Origin: Sphingobacteriales bacterium
GTDB lineage: Bacteria > Bacteroidota > Bacteroidia > Sphingobacteriales > Sphingobacteriaceae
Length of the DNA: 13,079 nt
Direction of reading: 5' to 3'
Assembly: GCA_947478655.1 (NCBI GenBank)
Contig: CANJWU010000011.1
Span: forward strand, 1 to 13,079
In this document: piece by piece, positions 7,318 through 13,079 of the stretch
Position numbering within the stretch: position 1 is the first letter of the stretch
Layout: each line of letters starts with the position of its first letter
The notes under the pieces: model-generated
Database searches by the model: none
What the model was told of the DNA's origin: nothing
The model's input: only the letters and a program-made list of their open reading frames with translations
Made by a program: the position numbers and the translations under genes

Positions 7318-8196
7318 TTAATTTCTGGTATCTAAACCCCACATCAATTTATTTCGAAGTGTGCCAAGGTAGTTTTCTGAATGTAACCTAATCAGATTGA
7401 TTTGAAAAGCTGCTTTTCTTACTGCTAATTGAACTGTCGACTCTATGGTTTCTGTTCTGGCATCTAAGGTTGCTAAAAAATGAGCACTTCTGCCTTCTAC
7501 TTCAAAGGTAATTACTTGATTATCAGAAATGATAATCGGTCTTACATTTAAATTATGTGGCGAGATAGGTGTAATAACAAAATTTTCGGAGCTTGGAAAG
7601 ATAATTGGCCCCCCGCAACTTAAAGAGTATCCTGTTGAGCCTGTTGGGGTAGCAACAATTAAACCATCGGCCCAATAAGAGTTTAAAAATTCTCCATTCA
7701 AATAAGTATGAATGATGATCATGGAAGAGGTATCTTTTTTATGAATGGTTAAATCATTCAAGCCATAATTGAGTCCATTAAACAATTCAATATTTGATTC
7801 TAATTTAATAAGCGAACGTTTATCTATAGTAAAATGTCCTTTCACTAAACTATCTACGGCAGTGGCAATTTCTGTTTTTGCAATACTAGCTAAAAATCCT
7901 AAACGGCCCATGTTTATGCCAATTACCGGAATGCCTGAGTCTCTCACCAAAGTAAGGGTATCTAACATGGTACCATCTCCTCCAATACTTACTAAACAAT
8001 CTACTTGATTTACTAAGTCTTGGTGTTGGGTAAATAATTTAACACTATCAGGTAATTGAATTCTTGGAATGAGGTAAGCATGAAAAGCAGCGTAGATAGT
8101 GATTTCCACTTCATGAGCAAGAAAACTATCTATTAATTGTTGAACGTGTTGAATGGCCGAATCGTTGAATTTTCTGCCGTATATTGCTATCCTCAT
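7318..8196 (-). CDS. nadK: NAD kinase
   Basis: Phosphorylates NAD to NADP, the sole de novo route to NADP in most bacteria. The 292-residue protein has the family's diagnostic sites: GGDGTML at 72-78 (Asp74 is the expected catalytic base), GINMGRLGFL at 93-102, LNDLTIH at 146-152, and the glycine-rich NAD-binding stretch ADGLIVATPTGSTGYSLSCG at 176-195. TPISPHNL at 209-216 and RPIIIS at 219-224 follow. At 147-148 the usual Asn-Glu pair is Asn-Asp, a conservative change. It begins 1 nt after the stop of the CBS-domain gene, so translation is probably coupled to it. The downstream PorG-like gene begins 34 nt later. NADP supply could serve the YdfG-like dehydrogenase in unit 1, though no direct link is shown. 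Confidence 0.95.
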   Translation of the reverse strand: MRIAIYGRKFNDSAIQHVQQLIDSFLAHEVEITIYAAFHAYLIPRIQLPDSVKLFTQHQDLVNQVDCLVSIGGDGTMLDTLTLVRDSGIPVIGINMGRLGFLASIAKTEIATAVDSLVKGHFTIDKRSLIKLESNIELFNGLNYGLNDLTIHKKDTSSMIIIHTYLNGEFLNSYWADGLIVATPTGSTGYSLSCGGPIIFPSSENFVITPISPHNLNVRPIIISDNQVITFEVEGRSAHFLATLDARTETIESTVQLAVRKAAFQINLIRLHSENYLGTLRNKLMWGLDTRN

Positions 8197-8197
8197 G

Positions 8198-8860
8198 TTA
8201 AATATTTAAATAATTCATCAATGAATTAAATCGATCCATCGAATCTTCAAATAGTTTGTGTTGATTAAACGATTGAACTACTCGGTAATTATATCGCTCA
8301 AAAGAAAGTATGATACTAGATAATTCTGTCTTATCAATTTTTAAAGTAATTTCTATTTTAACAGAATCTGGTTTTGAGCTGATATATGAACTCAAAATAT
8401 GCGCATCGTTTGATTCTACAATTTTGGCAATTTCTACTAAAGAATAATCTCTTTGGCCAACCTCTAAAACAATGATTCCGCCTGGGTTTGAAATAGATGT
8501 GATTTCTGAAAAAAAGTTTAAAAAAGCTGCAGGTGTAATTAAACCAAGGTAATTGTTTGCAGCATCTACCACCGGCACAATGGCAATTCCTAAATCCGAC
8601 ATGATACCCATAACTTCGTAAACATGCTGTGAACTTAAAACAGATGGATGCGAAAACGCCAATTGATAATCGGCTATTTTTTGGTTTAGTTTAACCGATG
8701 TTAAAATAGCTTCTTCCGAAATTAATCCTTGTAATTTATTTTTACTCACCACCGCTAAATGCGAAATTTTATAATCTTGCATAATTGCCAAGGCCCTTGC
8801 AGTGCTATCTGTAGGTTTTAAAATTGGAATATGGGTATTGACAATTTCGCTAGCTAACAT
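8198..8860 (-). CDS. Tandem CBS-domain protein with C-terminal ACT-like region
   Basis: A 220-residue soluble protein with no signal peptide. Two CBS modules fill the N-terminal half: about 7-55 (with ILKPTDSTARALAIMQDYKI and HLAVVSKNKLQGLISEEAIL) and about 72-122 (HVYEVMGIMSDLGIAIVPVV and YLGLITPAAFLNFF). Paired CBS modules usually bind adenosine nucleotides or S-adenosylmethionine. From about 128 to 198 an alternating strand/helix segment (GIIVLEVGQRDYSLVEIAKI, then KIEITLKI) looks like an ACT or AcuB-like ligand-binding domain, less certainly. No enzyme motif is seen, so it is probably a sensor or regulator. It starts 15 nt after the hydrolase gene and ends 1 nt before nadK. A role in sensing adenine nucleotide state for NAD kinase is a guess from that placement. 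Confidence 0.82.
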   Translation of the reverse strand: MLASEIVNTHIPILKPTDSTARALAIMQDYKISHLAVVSKNKLQGLISEEAILTSVKLNQKIADYQLAFSHPSVLSSQHVYEVMGIMSDLGIAIVPVVDAANNYLGLITPAAFLNFFSEITSISNPGGIIVLEVGQRDYSLVEIAKIVESNDAHILSSYISSKPDSVKIEITLKIDKTELSSIILSFERYNYRVVQSFNQHKLFEDSMDRFNSLMNYLNI

Positions 8861-8875
8861 GGCTATTATTTCAAT

Positions 8876-9637
8876 TTATTTATATACCTGCGTTAAAAAT
8901 TCACTTAATAAAACATTAAACTCCTCGGGTCTTTCCATCATGGCTGCATGCCCACATTTATCAATAAAATGTAAAGTGGAGTTAGGTAGCAATTGATTGA
9001 ATTCCTCTGCAACCGCTACAGGTGTTATGTTATCTTGATTTCCCCATATAAGAGAAACTGGAATTTTTATAGCAGGTATTTCATTTCTAAGGTTATGGCG
9101 CATGGCAGATTTTGCCATCGAAAGAATCCTGATTACTTTAGAACGATTATTCACCACTTCAAAAACTTCATCTACTAATTCTTTATTTGCAAAAGCCGGA
9201 TCGTAAAAAGTATAAGCAACCCTATCTTTAATATACTCGTAATTTTCTCTTTTAGGATAAGATCCGCCCATGCCTTCTTCGTATAAACCCGAACTTCCTG
9301 TTAACATCATGGAATGAACAAATGTTGGATGTTTTAAAGTATAAACTAAACCCACGTGTCCACCCAATGAATTACCTAAAATGGTAAAAGATTGTAGATT
9401 TTTAAAATTCACGAATTTATGAACATGATTTGCCAAGGCTTCTACATTGGCATTCAATAGTGGTAAATCGTAAATAGGCAATAAGGGAATTAACACTTTA
9501 TAATGGGTGCTAAATTTATCAATTACATGTTGCCAATTACTCAATGCTCCAAATAATCCATGCAACAATAATAATATTGGACCTTCTCCTTCTTCAACAT
9601 AAGAAAATCCATCTTCTACTTTTACGCTTAATGCCAT
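8876..9637 (-). CDS. Alpha/beta-hydrolase fold protein
   Basis: A 253-residue cytosolic hydrolase-fold protein; the substrate is unknown. It has an HGLFG oxyanion motif at 26-30 and a nucleophile elbow GNSLGG at 88-93 (Ser90). A probable acid lies at Asp202 in WGNQDNITP, and a catalytic His at 230 in DKCGHAAMMERPEEF. The triad is complete and in the usual order, so it is likely active as an esterase, lipase or C-C bond hydrolase. Related proteins are called MhpC, BioH or MenH in different genomes; nothing here separates these, and a menaquinone role (MenH) is only hinted at by menG in the neighbouring unit. It is the first gene after the 106-bp gap and probably heads the transcript running to the skp genes. 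Confidence 0.85.
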   Translation of the reverse strand: MALSVKVEDGFSYVEEGEGPILLLLHGLFGALSNWQHVIDKFSTHYKVLIPLLPIYDLPLLNANVEALANHVHKFVNFKNLQSFTILGNSLGGHVGLVYTLKHPTFVHSMMLTGSSGLYEEGMGGSYPKRENYEYIKDRVAYTFYDPAFANKELVDEVFEVVNNRSKVIRILSMAKSAMRHNLRNEIPAIKIPVSLIWGNQDNITPVAVAEEFNQLLPNSTLHFIDKCGHAAMMERPEEFNVLLSEFLTQVYK

Positions 9638-9743
9638 AATTTTAATTTACTCTCAGCTAAAATAATAAGAATATACCTAAATACTATATTAATTTATTAA
9701 CAGTATACAAACCTAAAAATACGTGATTAGCTAATAAAACAAG
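9638..9743 (-). promoter_or_regulatory. AT-rich intergenic gap with weak promoter-like elements
   Basis: This is the longest gene-free stretch in the window. On the minus strand TTTG (9711-9708) is followed after 21 nt by TAGTATTT (9686-9679), an imperfect fit to the TTTG...TAnnTTTG promoter pattern, 41 nt before the hydrolase ATG. An imperfect inverted repeat lies between 9682 and 9705 (TACT and TTAAT with ATTAA and AGTA, and short bulges). A 10-bp palindrome ATTAGCTAAT is at 9726-9735 just after pabA. No G/C-rich hairpin with a T-run is present, so readthrough from pabA is possible. Confidence 0.3.
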
Positions 9744-10313
9744 CTATTTGAGGCCATTTTGCTGCAACCAATTTCGGATAATTAACAAGCCGTTTTCGGA
9801 TAGTATAGACTCTGGATGAAATTGTAAGCCCCAAATTGGTAAATCTTTATGCGCAAAAGACATGATTTCTTGTGCCGCAGTTTCTGCTGTTAAAAGTAAA
9901 CATTCGGGTAAATTGGATAAAATCAAAGAATGATAGCGCATCACATGAAAGGGCAAAGGCATATTTTCATACATAGGCAATTGGGTGTTTATCAATTGGC
10001 TTGTTTTACCATGCATAATGTGTTCTGCCGTTATTAATTGTGCTCCGAAAAATTCGCCCAATGCTTGATGCCCCAAACAGACCCCTAATATTGGAACTTG
10101 CCCGTGATAATTTGCTATCAAATCCATTAACATACCGGCATCTTGTGGCTTACCCGGGCCGGGAGAAATAACAATTGCTTGGAAAGATAATTTGGAGATT
10201 TCTGCTAAAGTATATTCGTCATTTTTAACAACAATACAAGATACACCTAATTGCGCAAAATAATCGAGCAGGTTATAAGTAAACGAATCGTGGTTGTCAA
10301 ATAATAAAATCAA
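9744..10313 (-). CDS. pabA: Glutamine amidotransferase, anthranilate/aminodeoxychorismate synthase component II (TTG start)
   Basis: Class I glutaminase that releases ammonia for a chorismate-using synthase in folate (PabB partner) or tryptophan (TrpE partner) synthesis. The 189-residue protein has DNHDSFTYNL at 6-15, SPGPG at 50-54, GVCLGHQA at 77-84 (nucleophile Cys79), HGKTS at 101-105, RYHSL at 126-130 and WGLQFHPES at 161-169 (His166, Glu168). The triad is intact. The start must be TTG at 10313: upstream in frame are only two ATT codons and then the TAA that ends the YqeY gene. With TTG the length fits the family. No trpE, pabB or other trp gene adjoins it, so it may serve both pathways, as some single PabA/TrpG proteins do. 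The symbol could equally be trpG. Confidence 0.9.
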   Translation of the reverse strand: MILLFDNHDSFTYNLLDYFAQLGVSCIVVKNDEYTLAEISKLSFQAIVISPGPGKPQDAGMLMDLIANYHGQVPILGVCLGHQALGEFFGAQLITAEHIMHGKTSQLINTQLPMYENMPLPFHVMRYHSLILSNLPECLLLTAETAAQEIMSFAHKDLPIWGLQFHPESILSENGLLIIRNWLQQNGLK

Positions 10314-10319
10314 AATAAT

Positions 10320-10775
10320 TTAAATTTCGGCCATTACTTTTTTGACCATTTCTGCAATGGATTTCCCATCAGATTTTCCAGCCAATTGTTTGTTTGCCGC
10401 ACCAATTACTTTACCCATATCTTTTGGATCTGTTACTTGTAAATTTTGCACAATCGCTTTAATAGCAATCGCTAATTCTTCTGCAGATAATTGTTTGGGT
10501 AAAAAATCTTCGAGTACTGCAATTTCTTCTAATTCTATTTTTGCTAAATCTGCCCTATTTTGTTGTTGATAAATTTCGACCGCATCTTTTCTTTGCTTAA
10601 TTTGCTTCTGTAAGGCTTTAGTTTCGGCTTCTTCAGACAATTCTTCTTGAGCACCTTTTTCTGTTTTTGCTAATAAAAGTGCTGCTTTTATTGCACGCAA
10701 ACCCCTTAATCTTATTTCATTTTTTGCAAGCATGGCTTGCTTTATTTCTTGATCTACTGTTTGAATTAATGACAT
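10320..10775 (-). CDS. GatB/YqeY domain-containing protein
   Basis: A 151-residue soluble protein of the YqeY family, related to the tail domain of the amidotransferase subunit GatB. Its role is unsettled; tRNA interaction is inferred from GatB. The N-terminal helical part (1 to about 88) is rich in Lys, Glu and Ala, with IRLRGLRAIKAALLLAK at 21-37. The linker LEDFLPKQLSAEEL is at 88-101. The C-terminal signature DMGKVIGAANKQLAGKSDGK at 119-138 corresponds to the family MGKVMG...GRADGK-type block. It starts 12 nt after the dehydrogenase gene with an A/T-rich leader and ends 6 nt before the pabA TTG, in the same frame as pabA. Confidence 0.92.
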   Translation of the reverse strand: MSLIQTVDQEIKQAMLAKNEIRLRGLRAIKAALLLAKTEKGAQEELSEEAETKALQKQIKQRKDAVEIYQQQNRADLAKIELEEIAVLEDFLPKQLSAEELAIAIKAIVQNLQVTDPKDMGKVIGAANKQLAGKSDGKSIAEMVKKVMAEI

Positions 10776-10787
10776 GTTTGTTAATTT

Positions 10788-11549
10788 TTATGATTGACGA
10801 AAAATGGTGCCCGCATTTGCCTGAGCAGTTGGCATAATAATAATTTCATTGATATTTACATGCGCTGGCGTTTGACTAGCATAATAAATTGCATCGGCAA
10901 TATCTGAGGGCCTTAGCGGCTCAAAGCCTTCGTATACTTTATCGGCACGTGCTTGATCACCTTTAAATCTTACCACAGAAAATTCGGTTTCAACCGCACC
11001 TGGATGTATTGCGGTAACCCGAATGCCACTTGTTAATAAATCTAAACGCATGGCTTTATTTAAAGAATCGACTGCATGTTTGGTAGCACAATATACATTA
11101 CCATTGGCATATGTTTCTTTTCCAGCAATAGATCCAATATTAATAATGTGTCCTGATTTATTTTCGACCATCCAATTGCTTACTATTTTACTGACATACA
11201 ATAATCCTTTCACATTGGTATCAATCATTTGTTCCCAATCGGCTAGATTAGCTTTATGTATTGGATCTAAGCCTAATGATAAGCCCGCATTATTCACCAA
11301 AACATCAATCTTTTTCCATGCTGATGGTAAACTAGCTAATGCTTGCTGCACCGCATCGTTATCTTGTACATCGAAATTTAAAATAAGAATTTCTACTTGA
11401 TAGCTAGCGCTCAATTCATTTTTTAAAGCAGTTAATCTGTCGTTTCTTCTACCCGTTAAAATTAACTGATAATTATTTTGTGCAAATTGTATGGCTGTTG
11501 CTTTTCCTATACCAGATGTTGCGCCAGTAATTAATGCAATTTTTTTCAT
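10788..11549 (-). CDS. Short-chain dehydrogenase, YdfG-like (NADP-dependent 3-hydroxy acid dehydrogenase)
   Basis: A 253-residue classical short-chain dehydrogenase. It has the cofactor motif TGATSGIG at 8-15, Arg34-Arg35 after the second strand (TGRRNDRL), which favours NADP, NNAG at 86-89, Asn112, Ser140, and the catalytic pair Tyr153/Lys157 (YCATK). Several stretches follow E. coli YdfG closely from memory: IDVLVNNAGLSLGLDPIHKA at 81-100, the region around TNVKGL, VRFKGD at 193-198 and PAHVNINE at 228-235. YdfG oxidises L-allo-threonine and 3-hydroxy acids and also reduces malonic semialdehyde; the natural substrate here is open. I prefer the ATG at 11549 to a TTG two codons upstream, since it gives the normal MKKIALITGA start. 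It lies 15 nt after porT. Confidence 0.9.
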   Translation of the reverse strand: MKKIALITGATSGIGKATAIQFAQNNYQLILTGRRNDRLTALKNELSASYQVEILILNFDVQDNDAVQQALASLPSAWKKIDVLVNNAGLSLGLDPIHKANLADWEQMIDTNVKGLLYVSKIVSNWMVENKSGHIINIGSIAGKETYANGNVYCATKHAVDSLNKAMRLDLLTSGIRVTAIHPGAVETEFSVVRFKGDQARADKVYEGFEPLRPSDIADAIYYASQTPAHVNINEIIIMPTAQANAGTIFRQS

Positions 11550-11564
11550 GATCAAATTTAAATA

Positions 11565-12263
11565 TTATTCAAAATATAGTGTAACACAAATTACCCTCGA
11601 AAATAATTTATCTAATGGTCTCGAATAAATATGATCTTCTTTTTTGAGCAAATCTGAAATTCCATGTTGGAATTTTATTTCAGGTGTAAATCGGAAATAT
11701 TGATAATATAAATCCCAGCCAAAGCCCCATTCGTAAGATAATCCAGCGCTTTGTAGTTTTACTTTTCTGGTTGCTTCGTCGAATGGATCTTCGCCTTTAG
11801 TCACTTTTTTATTTGATATTACATCGTATGAATATTTCAATCCACCTATTACATAAAAGCCCACATTTCTGCGTCGATCAGCTTTAATTTTTATATCTAA
11901 AGGAAACTCTACATAAGTAGATTCTATTGATCGAATGGTATTTTTTCTTTCATCTTGAAAGGTATATTGCAAAGAGCGATCTACAAATGATAAATTGGGA
12001 GTAAATCTTAAATTGACATGTTTATATAAAAGCACATCGGCCACTAAACCTAAATTAAAACCAGGTCCGGATATTGGACTAATCGCTAGTAAAGAATCGG
12101 GTTGGTAAAAGTTTTGGTTTTTAACAATCGCTAAAGAGGAAGCATTATAACCCATAGAAAAACCAAAATGGTATTTCTGTCGATCATAACCTGGCGTATT
12201 ATCTTGCGCAAGTAATCGCAAGCAATTCAACATCAATAAGGATATAACAAGTAACTTTTTCAA
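11565..12263 (-). CDS. porT: PorT-family outer-membrane protein (type IX secretion/gliding; TTG start)
   Basis: A 232-residue predicted small beta-barrel protein with a signal peptide (MKKLLVISLL... to about Ala19-Gln20). Alternating strands follow: FGFSMGYNASSLAI at 33-46, GFNLGLVADVLLYKHVNLRF at 68-87, YVEFPLDIKIKADRRRNVGF at 117-136, YVIGGLKYSYDV at 137-148, GLSYEWGFGWDLYYQYFRFT at 174-193, and a final strand ICVTLYFE. This fits the PorT family; PorT/SprT is needed for type IX secretion in Porphyromonas and Flavobacterium, and in flavobacteria it sits beside ubiE, as here. The start is TTG at 12263, overlapping the ubiE stop as TTGA. A stop codon lies two codons upstream, and the first internal ATG (codon 11) would remove the Lys-Lys region of the signal peptide. 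A generic PorT-fold protein not in secretion is the alternative. Confidence 0.8.
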   Translation of the reverse strand: MKKLLVISLLMLNCLRLLAQDNTPGYDRQKYHFGFSMGYNASSLAIVKNQNFYQPDSLLAISPISGPGFNLGLVADVLLYKHVNLRFTPNLSFVDRSLQYTFQDERKNTIRSIESTYVEFPLDIKIKADRRRNVGFYVIGGLKYSYDVISNKKVTKGEDPFDEATRKVKLQSAGLSYEWGFGWDLYYQYFRFTPEIKFQHGISDLLKKEDHIYSRPLDKLFSRVICVTLYFE

Positions 12264-12991
12264 TTTTTAATACCAATATAAATAGAACAAATACCCATGC
12301 CTAAAGACTTTGATTCAGATTTCACAAAACCTGAACGCTGCATCACTGCTAAAAATTGTGCGCCATCTGGAAATGCCTTTACTGATTCTGGTAAATAAGT
12401 ATAGGCCCTTGCATCGTTTGAAAAAAGTCTTCCAAAAATTGGCAATAGCTTAAAGGAATAAAATTGATACAATTGTTTAATGGGAAATTTTGTAGGATTA
12501 GAAAATTCTAAGACAACTAATTTACCTCCCGGTTTTAATACACGATAAATGGAATCTAATCCTTTTGATAAGTTTTCAAAATTTCGAACGCCAAAACTTA
12601 CCGTTACAGCATCAAAAGTATCGTCTTCAAATACAAGATTTTCGGAATCTCCTAATTGTACTTGCATGCGGTGTCCTTCGTTTCTTTTGGTAATTTTTTC
12701 TTGAGCAATGGCAAGCATTCCTTCCGAAATATCAATACCTATTAATTGAGTTGGATGGAGTTTTGATAAAGCCTCGAAAGCAAAATCACCTGTTCCAGTT
12801 GCTACATCTAAAATGTATTGGGGCTGATCTTTTACTAAACAAGCAATGGCTTTTTTTCGCCAAAGTATATCGATGCCCAAAGACAAAAAATGATTTAAAA
12901 AATCATAGGTCTTGGCAATATTATTGAACATGGTGGCTACTTCTGTTTTTTTAGAAGCATCAGAATAATAAGGTTTTATTGGTGTTCCCAT
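12260..12991 (-). CDS. ubiE: Demethylmenaquinone methyltransferase (UbiE/MenG)
   Basis: SAM-dependent C-methyltransferase for the last step of menaquinone synthesis. In Bacteroidota, which use menaquinone, the MenG activity is the relevant one. The 243-residue protein has AKTYDFLNHFLSLGIDILWR at 26-45, the SAM motif DVATGTGDFA at 62-71, GIDISEGML at 85-93, SFGVRNFEN at 132-140 and VLKPGGKLVVLEFS at 151-164. All are family signatures. The ATG at 12991 is 14 nt after a good TATTTTTG promoter element, so the mRNA leader would be very short. Its TGA overlaps the TTG start of porT. It heads unit 1. The quinone product would be the substrate of the NuoH-containing complex encoded at the other end of the window. 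Confidence 0.95.
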   Translation of the reverse strand: MGTPIKPYYSDASKKTEVATMFNNIAKTYDFLNHFLSLGIDILWRKKAIACLVKDQPQYILDVATGTGDFAFEALSKLHPTQLIGIDISEGMLAIAQEKITKRNEGHRMQVQLGDSENLVFEDDTFDAVTVSFGVRNFENLSKGLDSIYRVLKPGGKLVVLEFSNPTKFPIKQLYQFYSFKLLPIFGRLFSNDARAYTYLPESVKAFPDGAQFLAVMQRSGFVKSESKSLGMGICSIYIGIKN

Positions 12992-13005
12992 TGCCCGCGA
13001 AATTA

Positions 13006-13039
13006 CAAAAATAGCTAGAATTTACTGCTATTTAACAAA
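13006..13039 (-). promoter_or_regulatory. Bacteroidota-type promoter of the ubiE-porT unit
   Basis: On the minus strand TTTG (13039-13036) and TATTTTTG (13013-13006) are separated by 22 nt and match the TTTG / TAnnTTTG elements used by the primary sigma factor in this phylum. The -7 element ends 14 nt before the ubiE ATG, so transcription would start only about 5-10 nt upstream of the codon and leave no room for a Shine-Dalgarno site; none is seen. The remaining bases to 13079 hold no recognisable gene. Confidence 0.65.
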
Positions 13040-13079
13040 CTTTGTCACCCATTGGTTTTCATTTGTTTTTAAAATTACT

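Noticed and set aside
9726..9735. Palindrome ATTAGCTAAT after pabA as a terminator
   Set aside because: The 10-bp stem has no loop, is A/T-rich and is not followed by a T-run.
11550..11555. TTG start two codons upstream of the dehydrogenase ATG
   Set aside because: The ATG at 11549 gives the standard MKK start of the Rossmann fold, so TTG is not needed here, unlike porT and pabA.
1..13079. A new defence, mobile or biosynthetic system
   Set aside because: All 16 genes belong to known families, are co-directional with similar composition, and no repeats, integrases, transposases or toxin-antitoxin pairs are visible.

Overview
The window comes from an AT-rich genome of the Bacteroidota, most likely the Chitinophagales/Sphingobacteriales side; the family is not resolved. 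Four things support this: two outer-membrane proteins of type IX secretion (PorG-like and PorT-like), a porG-uppS-bamA-skp-skp gene order typical of the phylum, TAnnTTTG promoter elements, and almost no Shine-Dalgarno sequences. All 16 genes lie on the minus strand, so the window reads from high to low coordinates. No tRNA, rRNA, CRISPR array, insertion sequence or phage gene was seen.

Unit 1 (12991 to 9744) begins at a good Bacteroidota-type promoter (13006-13039). It holds ubiE/menG (menaquinone methylation), a PorT-like outer-membrane protein, a YdfG-like short-chain dehydrogenase, a GatB/YqeY-domain protein and an orphan glutamine amidotransferase PabA/TrpG. Gaps are 15 nt or less. Two genes here, porT and pabA, can only start at TTG at the expected place.

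An AT-rich gap of 106 bp (9638-9743) has no convincing terminator. Unit 2 (9637 to 1999) follows: alpha/beta hydrolase, CBS-domain protein, NAD kinase, PorG-like protein, undecaprenyl diphosphate synthase, BamA and two Skp/OmpH chaperones. It is an envelope-building unit. UppS supplies the lipid carrier, Skp chaperones unfolded outer-membrane proteins, BamA inserts them, and PorG is a barrel-like secretion component. The porG-uppS and uppS-bamA junctions are both TAATG overlaps. A strong intrinsic terminator (1950-1981) closes the unit.

Unit 3 (1911 to the left edge) is a fragment of the NADH:quinone oxidoreductase locus: nuoH, nuoI and the start of nuoJ. It starts directly behind the skp terminator with no nuoG or nuoD upstream, so the nuo genes may be split in this genome. 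UbiE at the other end makes the menaquinone such a complex would reduce.

I found no convincing undescribed system. The points most worth a second look are the pairing of two type IX secretion proteins within housekeeping operons, the TTG starts at coupled junctions, the CBS protein placed 1 nt from NAD kinase, a lone strong Shine-Dalgarno before nuoJ, and the nuoH breakpoint.
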